A DNA stretch of 64,000 nt. Origin: Aureispira anguillae. GTDB taxonomy: Bacteria > Bacteroidota > Bacteroidia > Chitinophagales > Saprospiraceae. Position 1 is the first letter of the stretch, and each line of letters opens with the position of its first letter. The translations under genes and the position numbers were made by a program. The notes beneath the pieces were generated by a model. It did no database searches and was not told where the DNA came from. It was given only the letters and a program-made list of their open reading frames with translations. Where the stretch lies: NCBI RefSeq assembly GCF_026000115.1, contig NZ_AP026867.1, positions 4,211,716 to 4,275,715 of the forward strand. The letters are read 5' to 3'. This document shows, one piece after another, positions 44,032 through 53,079 of this stretch.

Positions 44032-46458
44032 CTACATACAATATAAAGGAGGAAAACGATTGGGCTGTGCTTCTTGCAGCAATCCGTAAACCTTCTCAAA
44101 AACATCCTCTATGCTTGGTTTAGTGAAATAATCTCCATCAGAACCATAAGGAGGGCGAACATCTGCTGCACAAATGGTAACAGGCTCAGAATCTAAAGAA
44201 TAATAACCTTTTTGCTCTACCAAGATCTTTTGCATCATATAAGCCGTTGCACCTCCAGCAAAGTCTTCATCAAACAAAACCAAACGATTGGTCTTTTTCA
44301 AGGAATCAAGAATCACATGATTGACATCAAAAGGCATCAATGACTGAACATCGATCAACTCTACAGAGATACCTTCCTCTTCCAATTTTTGGATAGCAGC
44401 CTGTGCAATTCTAATACAAGAGCCATAAGTTACCAAAGTCACATCTGTTCCCTCTTGCAATATTTCTGGCACCCCAACAGGAACCGTAAATTCGTGTACA
44501 TTATCAGGCAATTGCTCCTTCAGACGGTATCCATTCAAGCACTCTATAATCAATGCAGGGTCATCCGCTTGTAACATGGTATTATAAAAACCAGCAGCCT
44601 GTGTCATATTTCTAGGCACCAACAAACAAATCCCTTTCAAACTATTAAGCAACAAACCAATAGGTGATCCAGAATGCCAAATTCCTTCTAATCGATGCCC
44701 TCTAGTACGAATAATGGCGGGTGATTTTTGAATGGCATTAGAACGATAGCGAACGGTTGCCAAGTCGTCTGATAAGGCAGACAAACTATAAATCAAATAA
44801 TCTAAATACTGAATCTCTGCGATAGGACGCAAACCACGCATTGACATACCAATCGCTTGCCCCATAATGGTCCACTCACGGATTCCAGTATCAAATACTC
44901 GTTCGACCCCATGTTTTGCTTGAAGTCCAGCAAAGCCTTGGTTAACATCTCCAATATGTCCTACATCCTCCCCAAAAGCAAACAAACTCGGATTTTGTGT
45001 TAGATGATGATCAAAGCAAGTATTTAGAATTTCAAAACCATTTTTGAGGGGCGAATTACTACTGTACTGAGCAGGAACTTCTGCGACATTCATAGCCGAA
45101 TATTGAGAAGCACTATACAAATTAGAAGTATATAAATTGGTATTATGGTCAATCAATTCTTTTGCCCATTGCCCCAGTTCATTAATTGCTGTTCCTTGCT
45201 CATTTTTTACAATGTGCAACACTTGACGAACCGTGCGAACAACATCCTTGTGAGTTGGGTCCAAGCTCTTCGCTAATTTATCTTTGAGTGCAGTGATTTT
45301 ATCGCTATATTGACTTTCACTCGCCGCTCTTTCTAATAATTCTTGCGCTTTAGTAAGGTTCCCTTTAATGGAATCATTAAAAGCATTCCAAGCCTTTTTA
45401 ATAGCAGCCCGCACTTCTTTTTTGGCATCCTTCTGAATAGCATCTAAAGCTTCTTCTGTTGCAAAGCCTTCCTTGATCAGCCATTGCTTCATTTGTACGA
45501 TGCCATCTTGCTCTTTTTCAAATTGTAGGCGTGCTTCGTCCTTGTAGCGTTCATGAGAACCAGATGTAGAATGACCTTGCGGTTGTGTCACTTCTTCTAC
45601 GTGAAACAAACAAGGAACATGGTTGTTTCTTGTGTGCTCAATTCCCTTTTCGAAAACGGCACGCATATCAGCATAATTCCAACCTTTTGTTTTATAGATT
45701 TCAACACCATTTTCTCCTTCTTCCTTGGGTTGGAATCCAGCCAATGCCTCAGAAATACTCCCCTTAGTCGTTTGATATTTTTTAGGAACCGATATTCCAT
45801 AGCCATCGTCCCAAACAAAAACAGCCAAAGGTACTTGCATTACTCCAGCAGCATTCAAGGTTTCCCAAAATACACCTTCTGAAGTACTCGCATCCCCTAT
45901 ACAACAAAAAGAAACCTCATTTCCTTGATTTGAAAAAGGGGTTCCTTCTTTTAGGTCTGGTGATTGTCTATATTTTTTAGACGCAAGCGCAAGTCCCAAA
46001 GCACGAGCCATTTGACCCGCTGTAGGAGAAATATCTGCACTAACGTTTTTTAATTCTTTATGATTTAACCACTCTCCTTTTTCATCTACCAAAGGAGTCG
46101 CAAAATGAGAGTTCATTTGACGCCCTGCTGAGAAAGGATCATGTTTGGGGTCTGCATGAGCATATAACTGAGCATATAGATTTTCAACTGTTGCCAAACC
46201 TGCTGCCAACATAAATGTTTGTCCTCTATAATATCCAGAACGAAAATCTCCATTCTTAAAAACCCTTGCCATGGCTAGCTGAGCAACTTCTTTTCCTGCC
46301 CCAAATATTCCAAATTTAGCTTTTCCAGTCAACACTTCTTTTCTCCCCATTAAACTTGCTTCTCGACTAATACATGCTGTCTTGAAATCTTCTAAAGCCT
46401 CTTCTTGAAATTTTTTCGAATACTTAGGAGAAGTTTTTTTTATTTTAGTTTGACTCAT
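44032..46458 (-). CDS. Fused E1 alpha-beta subunit of a 2-oxoacid dehydrogenase
   Basis: An 808-residue thiamine-diphosphate enzyme in which E1-alpha (residues of about 1-380, ThDP motif CIGDASTSEGVFWETLN) and E1-beta (about 470-790, FAFGEDVGHIGDVNQGF and LVLFDEDFAGGATAYM) are joined by a helical linker. This fusion is common in Bacteroidota, where it serves as the branched-chain 2-oxoacid (or pyruvate-like) dehydrogenase E1. It decarboxylates the 2-oxoacid and acylates the lipoyl domain of E2. E2 and E3 are not in this window. A -7-like TATTTTTG lies on the minus strand at 46657-46664. Confidence 0.92.
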   Translation of the reverse strand: MSQTKIKKTSPKYSKKFQEEALEDFKTACISREASLMGRKEVLTGKAKFGIFGAGKEVAQLAMARVFKNGDFRSGYYRGQTFMLAAGLATVENLYAQLYAHADPKHDPFSAGRQMNSHFATPLVDEKGEWLNHKELKNVSADISPTAGQMARALGLALASKKYRQSPDLKEGTPFSNQGNEVSFCCIGDASTSEGVFWETLNAAGVMQVPLAVFVWDDGYGISVPKKYQTTKGSISEALAGFQPKEEGENGVEIYKTKGWNYADMRAVFEKGIEHTRNNHVPCLFHVEEVTQPQGHSTSGSHERYKDEARLQFEKEQDGIVQMKQWLIKEGFATEEALDAIQKDAKKEVRAAIKKAWNAFNDSIKGNLTKAQELLERAASESQYSDKITALKDKLAKSLDPTHKDVVRTVRQVLHIVKNEQGTAINELGQWAKELIDHNTNLYTSNLYSASQYSAMNVAEVPAQYSSNSPLKNGFEILNTCFDHHLTQNPSLFAFGEDVGHIGDVNQGFAGLQAKHGVERVFDTGIREWTIMGQAIGMSMRGLRPIAEIQYLDYLIYSLSALSDDLATVRYRSNAIQKSPAIIRTRGHRLEGIWHSGSPIGLLLNSLKGICLLVPRNMTQAAGFYNTMLQADDPALIIECLNGYRLKEQLPDNVHEFTVPVGVPEILQEGTDVTLVTYGSCIRIAQAAIQKLEEEGISVELIDVQSLMPFDVNHVILDSLKKTNRLVLFDEDFAGGATAYMMQKILVEQKGYYSLDSEPVTICAADVRPPYGSDGDYFTKPSIEDVFEKVYGLLQEAQPNRFPPLYCM

Positions 46459-46656
46459 ACCTTTTTCGTTTTTGTTATGACAGTTAGTAACATCGAACCC
46501 GCAGCCTCAATCAACACAAAATACTCATTACCAATAAACTAACAAACACTTTCATGTCTTTTTTTAACGATTAGTAATGGCTATAATTTTGCTGAATTAT
46601 TCCCTATGTCAAACAATGTTCTGAAATCATTTGTTCTAAATCCTTGAATATGGGTG

Positions 46657-46664
46657 CAAAAATA
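46657..46664 (-). promoter_or_regulatory. Candidate -7 promoter element of the fused E1 gene
   Basis: The minus strand reads TATTTTTG, matching TAnnTTTG, about 200 nt upstream of the start codon. Confidence 0.4.
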
Positions 46665-46831
46665 TAACAAAAAGTTGGTCTGAAAGAAGTGATTCCAAAA
46701 ATAAATCAAAAAAAATTGACAATCTAAGTTTTTTTGGCACAGCCTTGGTTATAGTAGAATTGGAAGTTTAGGTCGAACTAATCTTTTAGTTAAAAAAGAT
46801 TCATTAGCTATGAAGTTGGTTCAGAATTTTA

Positions 46832-46839
46832 TACCTTTG
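46832..46839 (+). promoter_or_regulatory. Candidate -7 promoter element of the first DUF1573 gene
   Basis: TACCTTTG followed by C, an exact TAnnTTTG match, 75 nt upstream of the start codon. Confidence 0.45.
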
Positions 46840-46914
46840 CTTAGCAAAGTAGCTTAAAACATACTTTGTGTACATTTCACTCATATCTCAAACCATTAAA
46901 TAAACTATTTTGAC

Positions 46915-47409
46915 ATGAGAAAGCTATTTAATCTATTTGCTATCTTACTACTATCAGTGGCGGCTGCCTCTGCTCAAGACATTAAATTTGAATTATACAA
47001 AGGTGAAAAAGCGGAAGCTAAAGATCTAAAAACGGCGGATGAACAACAAGGTGCCAAATTATCTCAATCAGGAACAGCAACAGACTGGAACTATGGAAAA
47101 ATTGAAAAGGCTTCTACTGGAGTTCGCTTTTTTAAGTTTACCAACACAGGAGCTGCTCCCCTAGTTATTTCGGCAGCAAAAGGAAGTTGTGGTTGTACCG
47201 TTCCTTCTTATCCTAAAGAACCAATTATGCCTGGTGAAGCAGGTTATATCAAAGTAAAATATGATACCAAACGAGTTGGGGCGTTTACTAAATATGTAAC
47301 GTTAACCACCAATGCAACTTCTTCATCTACTACTCGCCTAAAAATTAATGGTACTGTAGAAGCTGAAGCAGCACCAACTCCAGCCAAAGAAAAAACAATG
47401 TTTAACTAG
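46915..47409 (+). CDS. Secreted DUF1573 protein, tandem copy 1
   Basis: A 164-residue exported protein with a signal peptide ending ASAQ. It carries a short Lys/Asp/Glu-rich linker and a DUF1573 domain: WNYGKIEKASTG, FFKFTNTGAAPLVIS, SCGCTVPSYPKEPIMPGE, KVKYDTKRVGAF. DUF1573 is an Ig-like (ASH/MSP-type) fold of unknown function, usually periplasmic or surface-located. The C-x-C pair in SCGC could bind metal or form a disulfide. It is the first of three paralogues in a row. Confidence 0.9.
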   Translation: MRKLFNLFAILLLSVAAASAQDIKFELYKGEKAEAKDLKTADEQQGAKLSQSGTATDWNYGKIEKASTGVRFFKFTNTGAAPLVISAAKGSCGCTVPSYPKEPIMPGEAGYIKVKYDTKRVGAFTKYVTLTTNATSSSTTRLKINGTVEAEAAPTPAKEKTMFN

Positions 47410-47418
47410 AACGATCAA

Positions 47419-47460
47419 TTAATAGTCCATTAACTAAAATTTTAGTTAATGGACTATTAA
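47419..47460 (+). terminator. Perfect 42-bp palindrome after DUF1573 copy 1
   Basis: Two 21-nt arms are exact complements with no loop nucleotides between them; the tip is ...CTAAAATTTTAG.... It lies 10 bp after the stop. In RNA it would form a long hairpin ending in an AT-rich tip, a strong candidate terminator or 3' stabiliser. Confidence 0.7.
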
Positions 47461-47578
47461 AATTCTAGGAATTCTAATTTTTTCCACTTATATTCGTAAA
47501 CAAGTTAGAGTAAACATACGTTTTTGAATTACTCAACTCTATCTATATTGATTATTCTCAACATAAAATTAACATAAA

Positions 47579-48076
47579 ATGAAAAAGATATTTTCCCTAT
47601 TAGCAATCTTGCTTGTAACGATTTCCTTTGCATCTGCTCAAGAGATTCATTTTGACAATTATGAAGGAGGAGATTATACCAAAGCAGCTTCTGCTGATGA
47701 AAAAGCAGGCGCAAAAATGAGCCAACCAGGTACTACTGCAACAGAGTGGAACTATGGCTCTATCAAGAATGCCTCTACTGGATATCGTTATTTCAAGTTT
47801 ACCAATACAGGAAAAGGTCCTTTGGTTATTTCTGCAGCAAAAGGAAGTTGCGGTTGTACGGTTCCTTCTTATCCTAAAGAGCCAATTATGCCTGGACAAA
47901 GTGAATTCATTAAAGTAAAATATGATACTAAGCGCCCTGGTGCTTTTACTAAATATGTAACACTAACCACAAACGCTCAAACTAATACAACTACTCGTCT
48001 AAAAATCTTTGGTACAGTAGGTGCAGCTGCTTCTGCTCCTGCCTCTAAAACACCTGTTGCTGCGCCAAAAGGATAA
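47579..48076 (+). CDS. Secreted DUF1573 protein, tandem copy 2
   Basis: A 165-residue paralogue, close to copy 1 over the whole mature domain (SAAKGSCGCTVPSYPKEPI is identical), with signal peptide FASAQ. It differs mainly in the linker after the signal and in the Ala/Pro-rich C-terminal tail. Its own terminator follows, suggesting each copy is an independent unit. Confidence 0.9.
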   Translation: MKKIFSLLAILLVTISFASAQEIHFDNYEGGDYTKAASADEKAGAKMSQPGTTATEWNYGSIKNASTGYRYFKFTNTGKGPLVISAAKGSCGCTVPSYPKEPIMPGQSEFIKVKYDTKRPGAFTKYVTLTTNAQTNTTTRLKIFGTVGAAASAPASKTPVAAPKG

Positions 48077-48102
48077 AATATAGACTATAACAATTAGTCA
48101 CT

Positions 48103-48132
48103 CCCATAGCTTAATTGCTGTGGGATTTTTTT
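48103..48132 (+). terminator. Terminator after DUF1573 copy 2
   Basis: An 8-bp stem (CCCATAGC against GCTGTGGG, one G-U) with a 6-nt loop, followed by A and seven T residues. Confidence 0.88.
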
Positions 48133-48193
48133 CACTCACATTAACTAAGTTTTTAGTTAAATAACTATTTACTTAGTTTAAAAACCACTTCTT

Positions 48194-48604
48194 ATGAAAA
48201 TGAAATTCATGTTAGCCACCATTCTATTTCTTTTAATGAGTAATAGCTATGCCCAAGAAATTAAATTTGAAACACAAAAAATTGATTATGGTACCGTATC
48301 TCAAAATAGCGATGGTACCCGACACTTTTCTTTTACCAATACAGGTTCAGCCCCTCTTATCATCCAAAATGCACAAAAAAGTTGTGGCTGTACGGTTCCC
48401 ACTTGGCCAAAAGAACCAATTATGCCTGGTGAAAGTGCTAAAATTACGGTTAAGTACAATACCACTAAATTGGGTGCTTTTAGCAAGTATGTTACAATTA
48501 CTAGTAATGATACCAAAACCCCCAGTACTAGATTACAAATAGTAGGCACTATTGTTCAAGAAGCACCAGCCGTCCCTCTAAAGGATCATACTGTTTTTAA
48601 GTAA
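48194..48604 (+). CDS. Secreted DUF1573 protein, tandem copy 3
   Basis: A 136-residue, shorter and more diverged member with signal peptide SYAQ. It lacks the charged linker and goes straight into the domain (KIDYGTVSQNSDGTRHFSF, SCGCTVPTWPKEPIMPGE). The C-terminal tail (VPLKDHTVF) again resembles the end of copy 1 (KEKTMF). It is convergent with the DUF3298 gene. Confidence 0.9.
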   Translation: MKMKFMLATILFLLMSNSYAQEIKFETQKIDYGTVSQNSDGTRHFSFTNTGSAPLIIQNAQKSCGCTVPTWPKEPIMPGESAKITVKYNTTKLGAFSKYVTITSNDTKTPSTRLQIVGTIVQEAPAVPLKDHTVFK

Positions 48605-48631
48605 GGGAACTGATAAAACTTTTTTTTGCAC

Positions 48632-48657
48632 AGTTCAACTAAGTTCTTAGTTAAACT
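48632..48657. terminator. Terminator-like hairpin between DUF1573 copy 3 and the DUF3298 gene
   Basis: Stem AGTT-AACTAAG/CTTAGTT-AACT with one mismatch and a 2-nt loop, overlapping the end of the minus-strand gene. Its core resembles the TTAACTAA/TTAGTTAA core of the palindromes after copies 1 and 2. Confidence 0.55.
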
Positions 48658-49585
48658 CTAGGCTACTTTCCTTTTTTGGGGAAGTAGCTTTGTATTTAAT
48701 AGGTTCTAGTTCTAGGATATTAGTGTTGATAATAGAACGAATTTTTTGGTAAGGTATTTTAAAGGAAATTGCTCCTAGTGCAAAAGGCCCCAAATCATAA
48801 GGGTTATAATGAAAATGCAAGCCTGTTGATCCTATTGAAAAATTAGGTGGCAGCATAAAATCTCCTGCATTAAATTCATAATGCGTTTCAATTAAATTGG
48901 TATCTGCATCCAAATTTACTTTTTGTTTAAAAGCAGCTTCGGAGATAGCTAATAATTCTGTTTGATAGTTTTCTAAAAACAAATCGTCCAAGCTCAACAC
49001 CTCCCCTGTCTTTAAATTTAAATTGAGATAACTCGTCCAAGTATTGGCATGTGCTCCACCTGTAAATTCTAGTTTATGAATTTTCAAAGACATCAGTGTA
49101 GGTGTATTTAATAGTACATCGATAGTCATTTCAAACACCCAATTGCCTGAAGGCAAATCAAACTCCTCCATTTCTTTTTTGTGCTCCTTGTACTCCTCCA
49201 TAAATTGCGTCATCCGAGCTTCCAAATCTTTTGCACTCTTTTGCCCAATGCCATCTTGTAACAATAACGTTTCGATTCTATCCCTAATAGAATCTAGTAC
49301 GGCGTTTTGTTGCGGCAGAGTATCTATGATGGGATATGAAAAAACAATCTTTGTAATATCTTTCTGGGTATGATCTTTTGCATTTTTTTCCAACTTATAA
49401 TCTAATTGAATCGAATAATTAAACGTATCCAAATTAGAAACAAGCTGATAAGGGAGTTCTTCAGCTTCAGTCAAGGTACCCTGAATGGCTGTTTGTTCGA
49501 CCTCCCTAGTGGTTTTATTGTCTATACAAGCAATAACCACTGCCAAACTAAAAACACAAATACTAATGGCTCCCCATTTATTCAT
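48647..49585 (-). CDS. DUF3298/PdaC-like lipoprotein
   Basis: A 312-residue protein with lipobox VVIAC. An N-terminal DUF4163-like part (about 45-150) precedes a C-terminal DUF3298 domain (about 160-285) with LEFTGGAHANTWTSYLNL, LSLDDLF and LGPFALGAISFKIPY. This domain pair occurs in peptidoglycan deacetylase PdaC and in anti-sigma factor RsiV, which binds lysozyme. No deacetylase or sigma gene is adjacent, so an envelope ligand-binding role is the most that can be said. Confidence 0.85.
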   Translation of the reverse strand: MNKWGAISICVFSLAVVIACIDNKTTREVEQTAIQGTLTEAEELPYQLVSNLDTFNYSIQLDYKLEKNAKDHTQKDITKIVFSYPIIDTLPQQNAVLDSIRDRIETLLLQDGIGQKSAKDLEARMTQFMEEYKEHKKEMEEFDLPSGNWVFEMTIDVLLNTPTLMSLKIHKLEFTGGAHANTWTSYLNLNLKTGEVLSLDDLFLENYQTELLAISEAAFKQKVNLDADTNLIETHYEFNAGDFMLPPNFSIGSTGLHFHYNPYDLGPFALGAISFKIPYQKIRSIINTNILELEPIKYKATSPKKESSLEFN

Positions 49586-50062
49586 TATAAAATTTTATAT
49601 ACTAAGAAAAGTCGTCTAAAAGAAGTCTTTGTATTTGTAAATTAATCGATTAACCTCTTTTAAAAGCTGAGACTACAATTTAATCCATTTTAAAGAGATA
49701 GTGAAGTTTCCTGCAAAAAAATATCAGTTTGCATTCAAAAGCTGAGTATAGGACAAAGCACATAAAAAATGCTGATACAAGTACCGTACAAGCTAAAACC
49801 TATATTTCGATCTTAAATGCTAGATCGAAATTCATAAAATAGCTTGACACCTCCCTTATGTAAAAAAGCGCACCGTTCTAAGACCTATAGCCAAACTTGT
49901 AATAGTTGTACTATAAATTAAACTTTCCACACGATTTACTTCGTGATAGAGTTGTCAAAGAACGCATTTTTTTACTAAATTTACAGGCAATTTTATTGTA
50001 TCCTATCTTTTTGCACAATACTAACGCTTGTAAATTTAAGTAGCTACTATTCTCAATATACT
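49586..50062. other. Divergent intergenic region with nested hairpin
   Basis: About 477 bp. Apart from the nested inverted repeats at 49790-49845 it shows no gene or repeat. Confidence 0.55.
49790..49845. repeat. Nested inverted repeats in intergenic space
   Basis: The inner perfect 10-bp stem ATTTCGATCT/AGATCGAAAT has an 8-nt loop. It is enclosed by AAGCTA/TAGCTT, separated by 8-nt internal loops. It may be a structured RNA, an old insertion end or an operator. Confidence 0.45.
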
Positions 50063-50641
50063 ATGAAAACACCTAAAGAAATACAATTGGCCACCCTAAC
50101 TTTTCTTCGTGCATTCAAAGATCAAAAAGCATCAGAGTTAGAGGGTACATTTATTCCTTTTGATCCTGTTTTTCTGTACAAACAATATCAAGTTTATTTG
50201 GGAGGCACGATTTTATTTACGGTCTTATTTCTTTTCCTTCTTTATAATGCGTGGTTTATTGATGCCATCTATTATTGGCACATAGATTTTCCTGTAATTC
50301 TTGGCTTCCTTGTTATTGGCTTTTTCTTAGTGGTCTCTATCGTCTTAGCTAATAAGACCATAAAAACCAATAGAGAAATACAATTTGTGCTCAAGAATCC
50401 CAATAAAGCCCCTTATGGTGTTTTAATTACAGAGGAATACTATTTTGAAAATGCCCCTAATGCCCATCACATTATTCCTAGAGAAAATATTATCAAAATA
50501 GACTACGAAGAATTGAATCCTAATAACGAAATCTATCTTGAATTGTTATTAGATACTGGTAATCATTATGAAGTTAGGGGGATTACTTATAAAGCCGAAG
50601 AATATGATCTAAAATCATGGATAAAGGCTACCAATAGCTAA
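50063..50641 (+). CDS. Two-TM membrane protein with PH-like cytosolic part
   Basis: A 192-residue protein with two membrane helices (residues of about 45-65 and 78-100) and a C-terminal region of alternating strands and one final helix. The region (APYGVLITEEYYFEN to GITYKAEEYDLKSWI) looks like a bacterial PH/YcxB-type domain. No family was recognised with certainty. It is convergent with the next small membrane protein gene, with 41 bp between. Confidence 0.65.
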   Translation: MKTPKEIQLATLTFLRAFKDQKASELEGTFIPFDPVFLYKQYQVYLGGTILFTVLFLFLLYNAWFIDAIYYWHIDFPVILGFLVIGFFLVVSIVLANKTIKTNREIQFVLKNPNKAPYGVLITEEYYFENAPNAHHIIPRENIIKIDYEELNPNNEIYLELLLDTGNHYEVRGITYKAEEYDLKSWIKATNS

Positions 50642-50682
50642 GCTGTCTTGGAGGCTAAAATAAGCATCGATATATTCCCCTA

Positions 50683-50982
50683 TTAATACTTTAACGTATC
50701 TTTAACAGCCGCTTTATTTAGGTGTGGATTGCTATTTTGTAGCACGCTAGAAGGGCTATCATTGTCTAGTTTATTTAGGTCAATTTTGCCTGTGCTAATC
50801 CCATAAAGAGCAAGCCCACCAACCAGTATTAAACCTATAAGCGAAATAAATGAAAATTTCCAGCCCCAAATATTGCCCAAATATTCATCTTTAAAATCAC
50901 CAAAAACTAGCTTTCTTGCTCTTGCCCTTCTTTCCTTTCTGCTGAGTTCAATGAATGTTTTTTTGTCATCTTCTTTTTCCAT
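50683..50982 (-). CDS. Small single-TM membrane protein
   Basis: A 99-residue protein with a charged Lys/Arg-rich N-terminus (ELSRKERRARARKLV), one membrane helix (about 44-63) and a short polar C-terminus. No family was recognised. It has a normal ATG start and typical codon use. Confidence 0.6.
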   Translation of the reverse strand: MEKEDDKKTFIELSRKERRARARKLVFGDFKDEYLGNIWGWKFSFISLIGLILVGGLALYGISTGKIDLNKLDNDSPSSVLQNSNPHLNKAAVKDTLKY

Positions 50983-51438
50983 AAGTCAACTTTTCTACTA
51001 TTAAATGCGTATAATTAAGGCTAAATATGTTTAAGAGAACAATTCTTATGTAGAATAGTTTTTATTTTGAATGAATATACAGATCGAGAAATTCACCTTT
51101 GGCTCTATTTTTTGTCAAAAAATCTTTTATATTCTCTTTGTGGAATTCATTGGTGATAAAATGTTTATCGCCTTATAAAAATACTATTGTACGGTGAAGT
51201 TGTTTAATTATTAAAGCCTAAAATTAATCAATTGTTCTTGAATCATGTTTATTAGTAGTCTGTTGATTTTTCAGTTTTTTATTGGATGTTGATTCTATAA
51301 CGATTAAAATTGCTTGATTGACAACTTTTCCATCTGCTACCTGTTTTTTAACTTAACTAATTCATCCTGCTTAGCCTATAAATCTACCAATAGGATGAAC
51401 GACCAAAATAGTCCTTGTTCAAAGAAAAATTAAAACTT
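50983..51438. other. Divergent intergenic region upstream of htrA
   Basis: About 456 bp, very AT-rich. No gene, repeat or strong hairpin was recognised. It presumably contains the htrA promoter. Confidence 0.55.
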
Positions 51439-52878
51439 ATGAAGAATGTCATAATGGTACTTGCCATTTCCATATTGAGTTCTGGATTAACCCTAGGGAT
51501 TTACAAATTCTGTATAGAAAAGCCAGTATCACCTGTTCGAGATGTCATCATAAAAGAAGCATCTTATGCCAAACAAGTTAACAATCCTAACTATTATCCT
51601 GACATTACTAATGTGTCCTCCTTTAAAGACGCTGCTGATTTAGTCCGTCCTACTGTGGTACACATTCACAGCAATACAGGAGGGCGCTATGAACGTTTAT
51701 TTGGCGGAGAATCTTCTGGTTCAGGGGTTATTGTATCTGAGGATGGCTATATTGTCACCAATAATCATGTCATCAGTGGCGCTGAAGAGGTCACTGTAAC
51801 ACTCAATAACAAACGAACCTATGAAGCCAAAATCATTGGTACTGATAAAACAACAGACTTGGCCGTAATTAAAATCAAAAAACGTGACTTGAAAGAAGCA
51901 AAGCTTCCCATGCTCCAATTTGGAAATTCAGACGATGTTTTTGTTGGTGAATGGGTTCTAGCAGTTGGAAATCCTTTTAACTTAACTTCTACTGTCACAG
52001 CAGGGATTGTTAGTGCCAAAGGAAGAAATATTGATATTTTAGATGGTGCTTATGATATAGAATCATTTATCCAAACCGATGCTGTTGTTAATCCTGGTAA
52101 TAGTGGTGGTGCATTGGTCGATACGGATGGTAATTTGATTGGGATCAATACTGCTATCATTACTCGTTCTGGACGTTATGAAGGCTATTCTTTTGCTGTT
52201 CCCGCCAATCTAGTAAAAAAGGTCATGCAAGATTTGATTGAATTTGGCGAGGTTCAACGTGGTTTTCTGGGGGTTACCATCAAAGACATTTCGGATGAGA
52301 TTGCAGACGAAAATGATCTTGAATCAATGAATGGCGTCTATATCCAAGGTGTGGGCGAAGAAAGTGCCGCTGAAGAAGCGGGTCTTGAACAAGGCGACGT
52401 AATTGTTAGGGTCAATGGAATTGATGTCAAAAGCTCTCCTGAATTGCAAGAGCAGGTAGGTTTGTTCCGTCCTGGAGAAAAAATAGCTGTTATTTTCTTG
52501 CGTGCAGGCAAACTAAAATCTACAGAGGTAACGCTAAAAAATGGCTCAAATACTATTTCTCTAGGCGAAAAACGCAATGCCACTCAATTGGCTTCTAAAA
52601 GCACCTTGCTCAGCGAGTTAGGTATTGAAGCGAAAACACTAGCAGATAAAGAGCTAAAAAGCACCAATGGGGTTATTATTACCAAAATTGAAAAAGATGG
52701 TATTATTGAACATACCAATATGGAGCGTGAGTTCATTGTTACAGCAGTTAATAATACCAAAATAGCTAATTTAGATGAATTTATGGAGGCTATTTTGGAA
52801 GCTGAGGGCGAAGTGGTATTAGACGGTTTTTACAAAAAATACCCTGGGGAGTATAGCTATGTCTTTGACAAAGATTAG
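51439..52878 (+). CDS. htrA: HtrA/DegP-type periplasmic serine protease
   Basis: A 479-residue protein from ATG 51439 with an N-terminal membrane anchor or signal. The trypsin-like domain has its catalytic triad at about H109 (IVTNNHVISG), D139 (TTDLAVIKI) and S221 (NPGNSGGAL). The first PDZ domain follows (RGFLGVTIKDI to VIFLRAGK), then a second, degenerate PDZ. It degrades or refolds misfolded envelope proteins. ATG 51439 is chosen over a TTG eight codons upstream because it gives a cleaner signal. Monocistronic. Confidence 0.95.
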   Translation: MKNVIMVLAISILSSGLTLGIYKFCIEKPVSPVRDVIIKEASYAKQVNNPNYYPDITNVSSFKDAADLVRPTVVHIHSNTGGRYERLFGGESSGSGVIVSEDGYIVTNNHVISGAEEVTVTLNNKRTYEAKIIGTDKTTDLAVIKIKKRDLKEAKLPMLQFGNSDDVFVGEWVLAVGNPFNLTSTVTAGIVSAKGRNIDILDGAYDIESFIQTDAVVNPGNSGGALVDTDGNLIGINTAIITRSGRYEGYSFAVPANLVKKVMQDLIEFGEVQRGFLGVTIKDISDEIADENDLESMNGVYIQGVGEESAAEEAGLEQGDVIVRVNGIDVKSSPELQEQVGLFRPGEKIAVIFLRAGKLKSTEVTLKNGSNTISLGEKRNATQLASKSTLLSELGIEAKTLADKELKSTNGVIITKIEKDGIIEHTNMEREFIVTAVNNTKIANLDEFMEAILEAEGEVVLDGFYKKYPGEYSYVFDKD

Positions 52879-52975
52879 TCAAAAGACTATAAAAATATAA
52901 AACCACAGTTGATAGAATTATAAAAATATCTGGACAGTTTTTACATTTGTAATATTCTTGCCGGAAGAGCATAAC

Positions 52976-53021
52976 ATCCATTACTCCTCCTTTATTTTTA
53001 GCAGGGGTAATGGATTTTTTA
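52976..53021 (+). terminator. Terminator after htrA
   Basis: A stem of 9 plus 3 bp (ATCCATTAC and TCC arms, one wobble) with a loop of about 16 nt, followed by six T residues. Confidence 0.82.
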
Positions 53022-53079
53022 TTCGAAGTTGTTAAAAAGTAAAACAACTCTAAATACGTTCCTAGCCAAAACCAATACT

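Larger units (their letters stand above)
46459..46914. other. Divergent intergenic region between E1 and DUF1573 genes
   Basis: About 456 bp with candidate promoters on both strands (46657-46664 minus, 46832-46839 plus) and no ORF or repeat that I could support. Confidence 0.6.

Noticed and set aside
46481-46530. A GGTTCGA-like string on the minus strand resembling a tRNA T-loop
   Set aside because: The flanking bases do not form a 5-bp T stem and no acceptor, D or anticodon arm fits.
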